A DNA stretch of 64,000 nucleotides from Roseomonas sp. E05 (GCF_030063475.1 NZ_JASIRT010000005.1:62001-126000), one strand, 5' to 3'. Counted from the first letter of the stretch, positions 26,475-34,415 are shown. Translations and numbers: made by a program. The notes: a model not told the origin generated them from the sequence alone.

Positions 26475-27713
26475 ATGATCAGCACGAGGCGCGGCTTCGT
26501 TGCCGCCGGCGCGGCCCTGGCCGGAACATCCCTCCTGGGAGGCGCCACGCAGGCGCAGGCCGCTCCCATCCTTCGCCTGGGCATCCTGGGCGACCTCTCC
26601 GGCCCCTACCGTGACCTCTCCGGCTCCGGCACCATGGCCTGCGTGCGGCAGGCGATCGCCGATTTCGCGCGCAGCGGCACGCCGCCGCAGGTCGAGGTCC
26701 TGCATGCCGACCATCAGCACAAGCCGGATGTCGGCGTCAGCATCGCGCGCGAGTGGTACGACCGCAGCGGCGTGGACGCGATCCTGGAGGTGAACAATTC
26801 GGCCATCGCCCTCGCCGTCGCCGATCTCGCGCGCGAGAAGGACAAGGTCTTCCTGGCGACCGGCCCCGCCACGGCGGATCTCTATGGCCCCCGCTGCGGG
26901 CCGAACCATGTGCACTGGACCTACGACACCTGGATGCTGGCGCATGGCGCCGGCACCGCGGCCGTGCAGGCCGGCGGCGACAGCTGGTTCTTTCTCACCG
27001 CCGACTACGCCTTCGGCCATGCGCTGCAGCGCGACACCGCCGCGGCGGTGGAGGCGGCGGGCGGCCGCGTGCTCGGCCAGGCGCGCTATCCCTTCCCGCA
27101 GACCACGGACTACTCCTCCTTCCTGCTGCAGGCGCAGGCCTCGCGCGCCAAGGTGCTCGGCCTCGCCAATGCCGGCACCGACACGGTGAACAGCGTCAAG
27201 CAGGCGCGCGAGTTCGGCCTGACGCAGCGGATGCGGCTGGTCGGCCTGCTCTGCCTGCTCGGCGATGTGCGCGCCATGGGGCCCGAGGTGGCCCAGGGCC
27301 TGATGCTGACCGAGCCTTTCTACTGGGACCTCAACGACCGTACCCGCGGCTTCACCCAGCGCGTGCTGCCCGCCATGCCCACGGGCCTCTATCCCAGCAC
27401 CAACCATGCCGGCGCCTATTCCGCCACGCTGCACTACCTGAAGGCTGCCGCCGCCCTGGGCGTGCCCGCGATCAAGGCTTCCGGCCGCGCCGCCATCGCG
27501 CAGATGAAGGCGCTGCCGACCGAGGACGATTGCTTCGGCGCCGGACGGGTGCGCGAGGACGGGCGCAAGCTCCACCCGACCTATCTCTTCGAGGTGAAGG
27601 CGCCCGCCGATGTGAAGAACGACTGGGATCTCTACCGCCTCGCCGGCACCATCCCCGCCGAGCAGGCGATGCGCCCGGTGGCCGCGGGCGGCTGCCCGCT
27701 GGTGAAGGCCTAG
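26475..27713 (+). CDS. Branched-chain amino acid-type ABC substrate-binding protein, orphan
   Basis: 412 residues from ATG 26475. N terminus MISTRRGFVAAGAALAGTSL suggests Tat or Sec export with cleavage after AQA. The mature protein is a type I periplasmic binding fold (Peripla_BP_6): ILRLGILGDLSGPYRDLSGS, QVEVLHADHQHKPDVGVSIA. LivJ-like proteins normally work with LivHMGF, none of which is in the window. It is divergent from the IclR operon and followed within 5 bases by an amidohydrolase. The partner transporter must be elsewhere, or the protein serves sensing. Confidence 0.9.
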   Translation: MISTRRGFVAAGAALAGTSLLGGATQAQAAPILRLGILGDLSGPYRDLSGSGTMACVRQAIADFARSGTPPQVEVLHADHQHKPDVGVSIAREWYDRSGVDAILEVNNSAIALAVADLAREKDKVFLATGPATADLYGPRCGPNHVHWTYDTWMLAHGAGTAAVQAGGDSWFFLTADYAFGHALQRDTAAAVEAAGGRVLGQARYPFPQTTDYSSFLLQAQASRAKVLGLANAGTDTVNSVKQAREFGLTQRMRLVGLLCLLGDVRAMGPEVAQGLMLTEPFYWDLNDRTRGFTQRVLPAMPTGLYPSTNHAGAYSATLHYLKAAAALGVPAIKASGRAAIAQMKALPTEDDCFGAGRVREDGRKLHPTYLFEVKAPADVKNDWDLYRLAGTIPAEQAMRPVAAGGCPLVKA

Positions 27714-27717
27714 CCCG

Positions 27718-28764
27718 GTGGCCAGCCTTTCCGACAGCCCCTTCCTGCCGGTGCGCCCGGACTGGCTCGCGCTGCGGCAGGAGGCGCCGCTCGACCCGGC
27801 GCAGCCGATCATCGACCCGCACCACCACCTCTGGGACGTGGTGCACCCGCGCTACCTGCTGGATGAGTTGCTCGCTGATCTGCGCGGCGGCCACAACATC
27901 CTCGCCACCGTCTTCGTCGAATGCCGCTCGATGCATCGGGCCGAGGGGGCGGAGGCGCTGCGCCCGGTGGGCGAGACGGCCTTCGTGGCCGGCGTGGCGG
28001 CGATGATGGAAAGCGGCCTTTACGGCTCCTGCCGCGCCTGTGCGGGAATCGTCGGCCATGCCGATCTCCGCCTCGGAGCCGCCGTGCAGCCGGTGCTGGA
28101 GGCGCATCTCGCCGCCGGCGGCGGGCGCTTCCGCGGCATCCGCCACATTTCCGTCTGGGATGCCAGTCCCGCGACGCGCAGCGGCACCTTCATGCCGCCC
28201 CGGGGCCTGCTCGGCGACGCCGCCTTCCGCGAGGGCTTCGCCCGGCTGGGACCGCTCGGCCTGAGCTTCGATGCCTGGCTCTACCACACGCAGCTCGGCG
28301 AACTGCTTGACCTCGCCAGGGCCTTTCCGGACACCGTCATCGTGCTGGATCACGTCGGCGGGCCGCTGGGCGTCGGTCCCTATGCCGGGCAGCGCGAGGC
28401 GGTCTTCGCCGCCTGGCGCAGGGACATCCAGGAACTGGCGAAGTTGCCGAACCTGCATGTGAAGCTTGGCGGGATGGCCATGCGCATCAGCGGCCTCACC
28501 TTCCACGAGCAGCCGCTGCCGCCCTCGTCGGAGCAACTGGCGGCAGCCTGGAAGCCCTGGGTCGAGACCTGCATCGAGGCCTTCGGCAGCGCACGCTGCA
28601 TGTTCGAGAGCAACTTCCCCGTGGACAAGGGGATGTGCAGCTACACCACGCTGTGGAACGCCTTCCAGCGCCTCGCCGCGGCCGCCTCGGCGGAGGAGAA
28701 GCAGGCGCTCTTCGCGGGGACGGCGGCGCGGGTCTATCGGCTGCCGGTCAGCCCGGGGGAATGA
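27718..28764 (+). CDS. TIM-barrel amidohydrolase (Amidohydro_2 family)
   Basis: 348 residues, GTG start four bases after the binding-protein stop. Metal-site motif IIDPHHHLWDV at residue ~35, VLDHVGGPLGVGPY near 205, MFESNFPVD near 300 (catalytic Asp region). These proteins hydrolyse lactones or decarboxylate aromatic and dicarboxylic acids. The context suggests action on a lactone or product linked to the neighbouring hydantoinase pathway, but the substrate is unknown. Its stop codon lies in the loop of a family-1 terminator. Confidence 0.88.
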   Translation: MASLSDSPFLPVRPDWLALRQEAPLDPAQPIIDPHHHLWDVVHPRYLLDELLADLRGGHNILATVFVECRSMHRAEGAEALRPVGETAFVAGVAAMMESGLYGSCRACAGIVGHADLRLGAAVQPVLEAHLAAGGGRFRGIRHISVWDASPATRSGTFMPPRGLLGDAAFREGFARLGPLGLSFDAWLYHTQLGELLDLARAFPDTVIVLDHVGGPLGVGPYAGQREAVFAAWRRDIQELAKLPNLHVKLGGMAMRISGLTFHEQPLPPSSEQLAAAWKPWVETCIEAFGSARCMFESNFPVDKGMCSYTTLWNAFQRLAAAASAEEKQALFAGTAARVYRLPVSPGE

Positions 28765-28798
28765 GTTCCCCCAGGCCCCCTCCCTTTTTCGTCGCGTT
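28752..28798 (+). terminator. Family-1 dispersed terminator, copy B1, overlapping a stop codon
   Basis: Stem CC-x-GGGGGAA / TTCCCCC-x-GG with loop TGAG, where the TGA at 28762-28764 is the amidohydrolase stop codon. A CCCCC run and TCCCTTTTTCGTCGCGTTTC follow. The terminator stem therefore encodes the last residues of the protein. Confidence 0.8.
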
Positions 28799-28810
28799 TC
28801 TCGCTGGCCA

Positions 28811-28856
28811 GACCGACAGAAAAAAGATGGGGGTCCGGGGGAATTCCTTCCCCCGG
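28811..28856 (-). terminator. Family-1 dispersed terminator, copy B2
   Basis: On the minus strand: CCGGGGGAA / TTCCCCCGG with loop GGAA, then ACCCCCATCTTTTTTCTGTCGG. It follows the AtuA-like small gene and pairs with B1. Confidence 0.85.
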
Positions 28857-28864
28857 GCTTTTTC

Positions 28865-29182
28865 TCACCCGCCCTCCACCGTCATCCCCAGCAGCAGGAA
28901 GGACAGGCTCTTCCCGTGCCCGTCGAGGTTGAGCGCGCCGTTCACCCCACCCTGCAACACGTCCTCGATGACGAAATTGAAGGCGCCGAGCGCCGGCAGG
29001 TCGTAGCGCCGCACCGCGGTGGCGCCGCGATGCGCAAAAAGCGCCAGCACCCGCGCCTCCGTCACTTCGCGCGCCAGCAACGGCCAGTCCTCGGCGCGGT
29101 GGGCGATCAGCGAAAGGTTCAGCCGGTTGCCCTTGTCGCCGGCGCGGGCATGCGCCAGCCGGTGCAGCGGAACGGCGCTCAT
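28865..29182 (-). CDS. Small AtuA-like C-terminal domain protein
   Basis: 105 residues: MSAVPLHRLAHARAGDKGNR, then LSLIAHRAEDWPLL and LGAFNFVIEDVLQGGVN. This matches the C-terminal domain of AtuA-type proteins, here as a separate polypeptide. The ATGA overlap with the 464-residue AtuA-like gene argues that both products act as one unit. Function unknown beyond that association. Confidence 0.8.
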   Translation of the reverse strand: MSAVPLHRLAHARAGDKGNRLNLSLIAHRAEDWPLLAREVTEARVLALFAHRGATAVRRYDLPALGAFNFVIEDVLQGGVNGALNLDGHGKSLSFLLLGMTVEGG

Positions 29183-30573
29183 GCCTCACCCTCCAGCGAA
29201 AGCAGCGAGACACGTGGCGCCAGCCGCTCACGCGGCACCAGGAAAGACAGGGTGCGGATGCGATCCGTCACGCGGGTGCGCACGCCGCCGCCGCCCGCCG
29301 GGCCGCAGCAATAGAGCGAAAGCACCTCGCGCGCCGCCCGCTCCGCCGCCGCGCGGCTCTCGCTGGCGAAGGCCAGCCGCAGGCGCAGGTCGGGCGGGCT
29401 GCTTGCCTCGGCCTCGCGCAGCGCGCCGGCATCGCCGTCGAAGACGCTGACGACGCCGATCAGGTCAAGCCGCGCCTGGCCCTCCAGCCCGAGCAGCCGC
29501 AGCCGCTCCAGCAGGGTGCGGCCGGCGAGGTCCGCGCGGGCGCGGGCATTCGGCCCGGCATAGGAGATCTCGCCCTCGCCCAGCCAGCCGCCGGGCAGGC
29601 TGACGGTGGCCTTCAGCCGCTCCGGCCGGGGGCGGCCCCGCGCACCGCTGAGTCGCACGCGGTCCGGCGCCTCCTCGGTGATGGCGACGCCGGTGATGTC
29701 CAGCACCACGTCAGGCGTCAGGTAGGCGGCGGGATCGTGCAGCTCGTAGAGAAGCTGTTCGGTCACGGTTTGCCGGTCCACCCGGCCACCACTGCCTGCG
29801 GGCTTGGTGATCAGCACGCCGCCGTCGGCGCCGATCTCGGCGATGGGGAAGCCCAGCGTCGCCATGCCCGGAACGTCCTTCACGCCGGGATCGGCGAAAT
29901 AGCCGCCGGTGACCTGAGCGCCGCATTCCAGCAGGTGTCCGGCCATGGTGCCGGCGGCGAGCCGGTCCCAGTCATCCGCCGCCCAGCCGAAATGCGCCAG
30001 CATCGGGCCGAGCGCCAGGGCGGGATCGGAGCAGCGGCCGGTGATCACCACCTGCGCGCCCTGCCGCAGCGCCGCGGCGATCGGCGCGGCGCCGAGATAG
30101 ACGTTGGCGGCAATGACCTTCTCCGGCTCCAGCACCGCGCCGGCATCGCCCTCCCAGGGGTCGAGGTCGGCGAGCGCGTCGGTGCCGCGGATGTCGTCGC
30201 CCTCCACCACGCCGACGCGCAGCTCCGGCAGGCCCAGCCCGCGCGCCAGCCCCAGCACCGCCCGCGCCGCGCCGCGCGGGTTGGCGGCGCCGGCATTGGT
30301 GACGATCGGGATGCCATGCGCCGCGCAGCGCGCCAGGATCGGTCGCAGCAGGTCGAGCAGCGCCGGCTCGAAGCCGGCCTCGGACCGGTGCAGCCGCTCG
30401 CGCTGGGCCAGGGCCAGGGTGCGCTCGCCCAGCACCTCCAGAATCAGCGCGGCGGGGCCGCCGGCGGCGACCAGCGCCTCCACCACCGGCCCCGGCGCGT
30501 CGAGCCGGTCGCCCGAGAAGCCGGAGCCGCAGCCGATTCGCAGCAGGTCAGCGGAGGGGCGATCGAAAGCCAT
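29179..30573 (-). CDS. AtuA-family protein (DUF1446), core domain
   Basis: 464 residues beginning DLLRIGCGSGFSGDRLDAPG, with PIVTNAGAANPRGAARAVLG and GAQVVITGRCSDPALALGPM, all typical of the AtuA/DUF1446 family. In Pseudomonas AtuA belongs to the acyclic terpene (citronellol/geraniol) pathway, but its chemistry is not established. No atuC/atuF carboxylase genes are here; instead a Bug-type binding protein gene sits 3 bases upstream. The likely role is catabolism of an imported organic acid. Confidence 0.85.
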   Translation of the reverse strand: MAFDRPSADLLRIGCGSGFSGDRLDAPGPVVEALVAAGGPAALILEVLGERTLALAQRERLHRSEAGFEPALLDLLRPILARCAAHGIPIVTNAGAANPRGAARAVLGLARGLGLPELRVGVVEGDDIRGTDALADLDPWEGDAGAVLEPEKVIAANVYLGAAPIAAALRQGAQVVITGRCSDPALALGPMLAHFGWAADDWDRLAAGTMAGHLLECGAQVTGGYFADPGVKDVPGMATLGFPIAEIGADGGVLITKPAGSGGRVDRQTVTEQLLYELHDPAAYLTPDVVLDITGVAITEEAPDRVRLSGARGRPRPERLKATVSLPGGWLGEGEISYAGPNARARADLAGRTLLERLRLLGLEGQARLDLIGVVSVFDGDAGALREAEASSPPDLRLRLAFASESRAAAERAAREVLSLYCCGPAGGGGVRTRVTDRIRTLSFLVPRERLAPRVSLLSLEGEA

Positions 30574-30576
30574 GCC

Positions 30577-31572
30577 TCAGTCCGCCCGCGCGCCGGAGAC
30601 GCGCACCACCTCGCGCCACTTGGCGATGTCCGCCTCCAGCCAGGGGCGGAACTCGGCCGGCGGCATGGCGATCGGCACCAGTCCCTGCTTTTCCAGTTGC
30701 GCCTTCATCTCGGGCGCGAAGAGGGACTGGCGCAGGGCGGCATAGATGCGGTCGCGGATCGGTTCCGGCAGCTTCGCCGGGCCGAACAGCCCGTGCCAGG
30801 CGGCGACGTCGAAGTCGGCCACGCCCTGCTCGATGGCGGTGGGGATTTCCGGCACTACGTCCAGCCGCTTGGCCGAGGTGGTGGCCAGCGCGCGCAGCTT
30901 GCCCTCCCGCACGAAGGGCAGCACGGCGGCCACCTGGTAGATGGTCATCGGCACCGTGCCGGAGATCACGTCGGTCACCGCCTGCGAGCCGCTGCGATAG
31001 GGCACGTGCACCAGCGGCGCGCCGGTCTTGAGCTTCAGCAGCTCGCCCGCCAGGTGGCTGGAGGTGCCGTTGCCGGCCGAGGCGTAGCTGACGCCATCCC
31101 GCTGCGTCTTGGCCCAGGCGATGAACTCCGGCAGCGTCCTGGCCGGCACGGCAGGGGAGACCACCAGCAGGTTCGGCGCCTCGGTGACCAGCGAGATCGG
31201 CGTGAAGTCGCGCATCACGTCATAGGGCATGCTGGGCATCAGCGACATGTTCACCGAATGCGAGGCGATGCTGCCGAGGCAGAGCGTGTAGCCATCGGGC
31301 GGCGACTTCGCGACCGCGTCGCTGCCCACCACGCCGCCCGCCCCGGCGCGGTTCTCCACCACGATGGACTGGCCCAGCAGCTCCGACATGCGGGGCGTCA
31401 TCAGGCGGGCGACGAGATCGGTGCTGGTGCCGGCGCCGAAGGGCACGATCAGCCGGATCGGCCGGTCCGGCCAGGCCTGTTGCGCGCGGGCGCCGGTTGC
31501 CAGGAGCGGCGTGGCCAGGGCGGCCAGGGCGCCGCCGAGCAGGGTGCGGCGGGAGGCAGGGGTGCGGGGCAT
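30577..31572 (-). CDS. Bug-family (TctC-type) solute-binding protein
   Basis: 331 residues from ATG 31572 preceded by GAGGAGACGGAC; the longer upstream frame overlaps the promoter. Signal MPRTPASRRTLLGGALAALA with cleavage after GARAQQ; mature part begins WPDRPIRLIVPFGAGTSTDL, the Bug hallmark, with VENRAGAGGVVGSDAVAKSP near residue 70. Bug proteins bind carboxylates or other small metabolites for tripartite tricarboxylate transporters. No tctA/tctB genes are in the window. It leads a three-gene operon with the AtuA pair, divergent from a LysR gene. Confidence 0.92.
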   Translation of the reverse strand: MPRTPASRRTLLGGALAALATPLLATGARAQQAWPDRPIRLIVPFGAGTSTDLVARLMTPRMSELLGQSIVVENRAGAGGVVGSDAVAKSPPDGYTLCLGSIASHSVNMSLMPSMPYDVMRDFTPISLVTEAPNLLVVSPAVPARTLPEFIAWAKTQRDGVSYASAGNGTSSHLAGELLKLKTGAPLVHVPYRSGSQAVTDVISGTVPMTIYQVAAVLPFVREGKLRALATTSAKRLDVVPEIPTAIEQGVADFDVAAWHGLFGPAKLPEPIRDRIYAALRQSLFAPEMKAQLEKQGLVPIAMPPAEFRPWLEADIAKWREVVRVSGARAD

Positions 31573-31643
31573 GTCCGTCTCCTCATCGGGCGCGGCGCCT
31601 TGGGCCGGCCACTTTGACAGTGATGGAGCGGCGGATTGTGCCA

Positions 31644-31658
31644 TTATGCAATTTGTAA
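31644..31658. promoter_or_regulatory. Candidate LysR-type binding site (T-N11-A)
   Basis: TTATGCAATTTGTAA, an AT-rich partly symmetric stretch containing a T-N11-A core, between the divergent bug and lysR genes and 28 bases before the lysR start. Typical position for a LysR operator; the motif is loose. Confidence 0.35.
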
Positions 31659-31686
31659 GATTCTGGGGCAGTCATAGAGTCCGCTT

Positions 31687-32595
31687 ATGAGCCTCTCGTT
31701 GCGACAGCTTCGTGCTCTGGTAGCGGCGGCGGAGGCAGGCAGCTTCGGCCGCGCCGCCGCACGCCTGCACCTCTCGCAGCCGGCCCTGACCGTGCAGATC
31801 CGCGGCCTGGAGGAGGCGCTCGGCCTGACCCTGTTCGAGCGCTCGGCGCGTGGCGTGCGGCCGACGGCGGCGGGGCTGGGCATGGCGCAGTCCTTCCGCC
31901 GCGTGCTGGACGAGCTGGACGAGGTGGTCGCCGGAGCGCGGGAGCAGGCCGCCGGTCGCTCCGGCACCGTGCATCTGGCGGTGCTTCCCTCGGTGGCGGC
32001 GACTCTGCTGCCGGTGGCGCTCGCCCGGCTGCGGCGGGTGCATCCGGGAATCCGCGTGCTGGTGCAGGATGCCGTGGCCGGGCGGGTGGTGGAACGGATC
32101 AAGACCGGGGAGGCGGAGCTGGGCATCGGCACCCTGCCCGGCCCGGATGCCGAACTGGCGGCCGAGCCGCTCTTCGAGGATGACCTGGTGGCGGTGCTGC
32201 CGCCCGGCCACGCCCTGGCGGCGGCGGAGCGCCTGACGCCCGCCACCCTGGCGGCCGAGCCGCTGGTGCTCACCGATCCCGGCAGCAGCGTGCGCGCCCT
32301 GGCCGAACGCGCCTTCGCCGAGGCCGGGCTGGTGCTGCGCCCCGCCTACGAGGCGACCTATATGAGCACCGCCGTGGCGCTGGTGCGCGCGGGCCTCGGC
32401 ATCGGCGTGCTGCCGGCGACCGCGCTCGACCTCCGGCTGGCTCCGGTGCTGCAGACCCGCCCGATCGCCGCGGCCGCGATGCGCCGCGGCATCCTTCTGC
32501 TGCGCCGGCGTGGCGGGAGCCTCTCCCCTGCCGCCGAGGCGCTGGTGGAAGCGGTGCGGCGCACCCTCCCGGGGGGCGAGGCGGCGCCGGGCTGA
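31687..32595 (+). CDS. LysR-family regulator divergent from the Bug-AtuA operon
   Basis: 302 residues, standard length. N-terminal winged helix: LSLRQLRALVAAAEAGSFGR, AARLHLSQPALTVQIRGLEE. The C-terminal effector domain (residues ~90-295) begins SGTVHLAVLPSVAATLLPVA. It is divergent from the Bug-AtuA genes and so likely activates them with a pathway metabolite as coinducer. Confidence 0.92.
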   Translation: MSLSLRQLRALVAAAEAGSFGRAAARLHLSQPALTVQIRGLEEALGLTLFERSARGVRPTAAGLGMAQSFRRVLDELDEVVAGAREQAAGRSGTVHLAVLPSVAATLLPVALARLRRVHPGIRVLVQDAVAGRVVERIKTGEAELGIGTLPGPDAELAAEPLFEDDLVAVLPPGHALAAAERLTPATLAAEPLVLTDPGSSVRALAERAFAEAGLVLRPAYEATYMSTAVALVRAGLGIGVLPATALDLRLAPVLQTRPIAAAAMRRGILLLRRRGGSLSPAAEALVEAVRRTLPGGEAAPG

Positions 32596-32686
32596 GCGCC
32601 GCGCGCAGCGGATCCCGCGCAGGCGCCCGCATCCTTCCTCCCCCTCCGGTTGTTCCCCTTGTCGGACTGACCTGGAGAGACTCGCC

Positions 32687-33295
32687 ATGCCGCCGCATGA
32701 CCGCCTCAAGCACGGCCCGCTGACGGAAAGCTGCGTCCATCTCTGCATCGACATGCAGAACATCTTTGCCGAGGGGCCCTGGGAGACACCCTGGATGAAA
32801 CGGGTGCTGCCGATGGTCGAGCGGCTCGCCACCGCCTTTCCGGAGCGCACCGTCTTCACCCGCTTCATCCCGCCCGAGCGCCCGGAGCAGCGCAGCGGCA
32901 CCTGGCGCCGCTACTTCGAGAACTGGTCGCAGATGACGCTCGACAGGCTCCCCCCCGGCGCCACGGAGCTGCTGGCCCCGCTCGCCCGGCTGGTGCCGCC
33001 GGCCGAAATGCTGGACAAGCCGGTCTACTCGCCCTGGACCACGCCCGGCCTGCACGAGCGCCTGCAGGCGCGCGGCATCGACACGCTGGTGATCAGCGGC
33101 GCCGAGACGGATGTCTGCGTGCTCGCCACCGTGCTCGGGGCGGTGGACCTGGGCTACCGGGTGGTGATCCCGACCGACGCGCTCTGCTCCTCCTCCGACC
33201 GCACGCATGACGCCCTGCTGACCCTCTACAGCGAGCGCTTCGGCCAGCAGATCGAGGCGGTGACCACGGAGCAGATCCTGCAGGCCTGGCGCTGA
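32687..33295 (+). CDS. Isochorismatase-like cysteine hydrolase
   Basis: 202 residues from ATG 32687 with CTGGAGAGA upstream. The catalytic triad of the family is visible: Asp in HLCIDMQNIF (near residue 20), Lys in LDKPVYSPW (near 110), and Cys in ISGAETDVCVLATVLGAV (near 144). Relatives are nicotinamidase, N-carbamoylsarcosine amidase and isochorismatase; the unusual ERPEQRSGTWRRYFENW segment does not settle the substrate. It stands alone, 91 bases after the LysR gene. Confidence 0.88.
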   Translation: MPPHDRLKHGPLTESCVHLCIDMQNIFAEGPWETPWMKRVLPMVERLATAFPERTVFTRFIPPERPEQRSGTWRRYFENWSQMTLDRLPPGATELLAPLARLVPPAEMLDKPVYSPWTTPGLHERLQARGIDTLVISGAETDVCVLATVLGAVDLGYRVVIPTDALCSSSDRTHDALLTLYSERFGQQIEAVTTEQILQAWR

Positions 33296-33483
33296 GCGAC
33301 AGGGCGAGGCAGCGGCGGGCGGCGAGGCCGAAGTGCCACCTTTCTGCCGCATCCCGCAATTTCCGGTGGAAAACCTCCGGCCAGGAGCCGCTTTGCCGCT
33401 TGTCGAGGGAGAGCTTGGCTTGACCGGACCAATCGAAGCGTGTCTCTCCTGCGCCTCGCCCATTCCAGCTTTCGGAGCGCAAC

Positions 33484-33777
33484 TTGACCGAAGAAACCCG
33501 CCCCCTCAGCCGTCAGGACCTGGTCGATGCCGCCGCCTCGGCCACCGGCCTGCCGAAGACCCAGGCCGACGCCATGCTGAAGGCCGCGCTGGCCGCGGTG
33601 GCTGACGCCCTTGGCGCGGGCCGCGAGGTGCGCCTGGCCGGCTTCGGCAGCTTCGCCATCAGCGAGCGCGCCGCCCGCCAGGGCCGCAACCCGGCCACCG
33701 GTGAGGTCGTGCAGATCGCCGCCAGCAAGGGCGTGAAGTTCAAGCCCGCCAAGGACCTCAAGGAGCGCCTGGGCTAA
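33484..33777 (+). CDS. HU-family DNA-binding protein
   Basis: 97 residues with TTG start at 33484. HU/IHF signature is clear: SRQDLVDAAASATGLPKTQA, VRLAGFGSFAISERAARQGR, NPATGEVVQIAASKGVKFKP. The beta-arm RxGRNPxTG motif contacts and bends DNA. It has about 7 extra N-terminal residues compared with common 90-residue HU proteins. Followed by a strong terminator. Confidence 0.95.
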   Translation: MTEETRPLSRQDLVDAAASATGLPKTQADAMLKAALAAVADALGAGREVRLAGFGSFAISERAARQGRNPATGEVVQIAASKGVKFKPAKDLKERLG

Positions 33778-33787
33778 GACCCGGGGC

Positions 33788-33815
33788 GGGGAGGGCTTCC
33801 ACCTCCCCCCTTTTT
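33788..33815 (+). terminator. Rho-independent terminator of the HU gene
   Basis: Stem GGGGAGG / CCTCCCC with a 7-base loop, followed by CCTTTTT, beginning 10 bases after the HU stop. Confidence 0.8.
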
Positions 33816-33820
33816 ACGAA

Positions 33821-33878
33821 TGGCGGGGTCCGGGGTGACACGGTCACCCCGGCGGGGTTCCAGGGGCGGCGCCCCTGG
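33821..33878 (-). terminator. Family-2 dispersed hairpin element, nikR copy, entering the coding region
   Basis: On the minus strand: hairpin CCAGGGGCG / CGCCCCTGG (33860-33878), spacer, hairpin CCGGGGTGAC / GTCACCCCGG (33830-33852), then ACCCCGCCATTC. The nikR frame reads through the first hairpin and stops at the TGA inside GGGGTGACA (33844-33846). Confidence 0.75.
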
Positions 33879-34305
33879 CACTTTCCGCCCCGCCAGGCTC
33901 CGCGCCCGCATCCGGCAGCAGCACCAGCCGGCCGTGCCGCACGCCCCGCTCGGCCATGACATGCTCGGCGAAGTGCCGCAGCGCCTCCGCCTCGCCCCTG
34001 AGCACCGCGATCTCCAGGCACATCTCCTGGTCCAGATGCAGGTGCAGGGAGGACACCGAGAGGTCGTGGTGGTGGTGGAAGGCGCCGGTCAGCCGCCGCG
34101 CCAGGTCGCGCTGCTCATGCGCGTAGGTATAGACCAGCGCGCCGAGGCTCGGCCCTTCCTCTCCCGCCGCCGCCGCGCTCTGCCGCAGCCCGTCGCGCAG
34201 CAGGTCGCGCACCGTCTCGGAGCGGTTGCTGTCGCCGCGGCGGGCCATCATCCGGTCCAGCTCGGCCGCCAGGTCGTCATCCAGCGTCACCGTCACCCGC
34301 TGCAT
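33844..34305 (-). CDS. nikR: Nickel-responsive regulator NikR with repeat-encoded tail
   Basis: 153 residues from ATG 34305 (GGGAGGCAACCGC upstream); E. coli NikR has 133. Ribbon-helix-helix N terminus MQRVTVTLDDDLAAELDRMM, then an ACT-like tetramer domain with nickel ligands in FHHHHDLSVSSLHLHL and EMCLE (His, His-x-His and Cys). The last ~12 residues (ARGAAPGTPPG) are encoded by a dispersed hairpin element, so the tail is probably not functional. It represses nikABCDE when nickel is sufficient; the matching operator lies between the two. Confidence 0.93.
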   Translation of the reverse strand: MQRVTVTLDDDLAAELDRMMARRGDSNRSETVRDLLRDGLRQSAAAAGEEGPSLGALVYTYAHEQRDLARRLTGAFHHHHDLSVSSLHLHLDQEMCLEIAVLRGEAEALRHFAEHVMAERGVRHGRLVLLPDAGAEPGGAESARGAAPGTPPG

Positions 34306-34338
34306 GCGGTTGCCTCCCATGCGCCGCCGCGGCGGCGA

Positions 34339-34366
34339 GTATGACGTTTTACCCTGGACCTCATAC
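34339..34366. promoter_or_regulatory. NikR operator (GTATGA-N16-TCATAC)
   Basis: GTATGA at 34339-34344 and TCATAC at 34361-34366, exactly 16 bases apart, the same half-sites and spacing as the E. coli nik operator. It lies between divergent nikR and nikA, 49 bases before the nikA TTG start. A start codon at 34341 would lie inside the operator, arguing against it. Confidence 0.9.
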
Positions 34367-34415
34367 CGCTCCCTGCCCAAACTGCCGCGCCCGCCACGGA
34401 CCGGAGCGACCCGCC

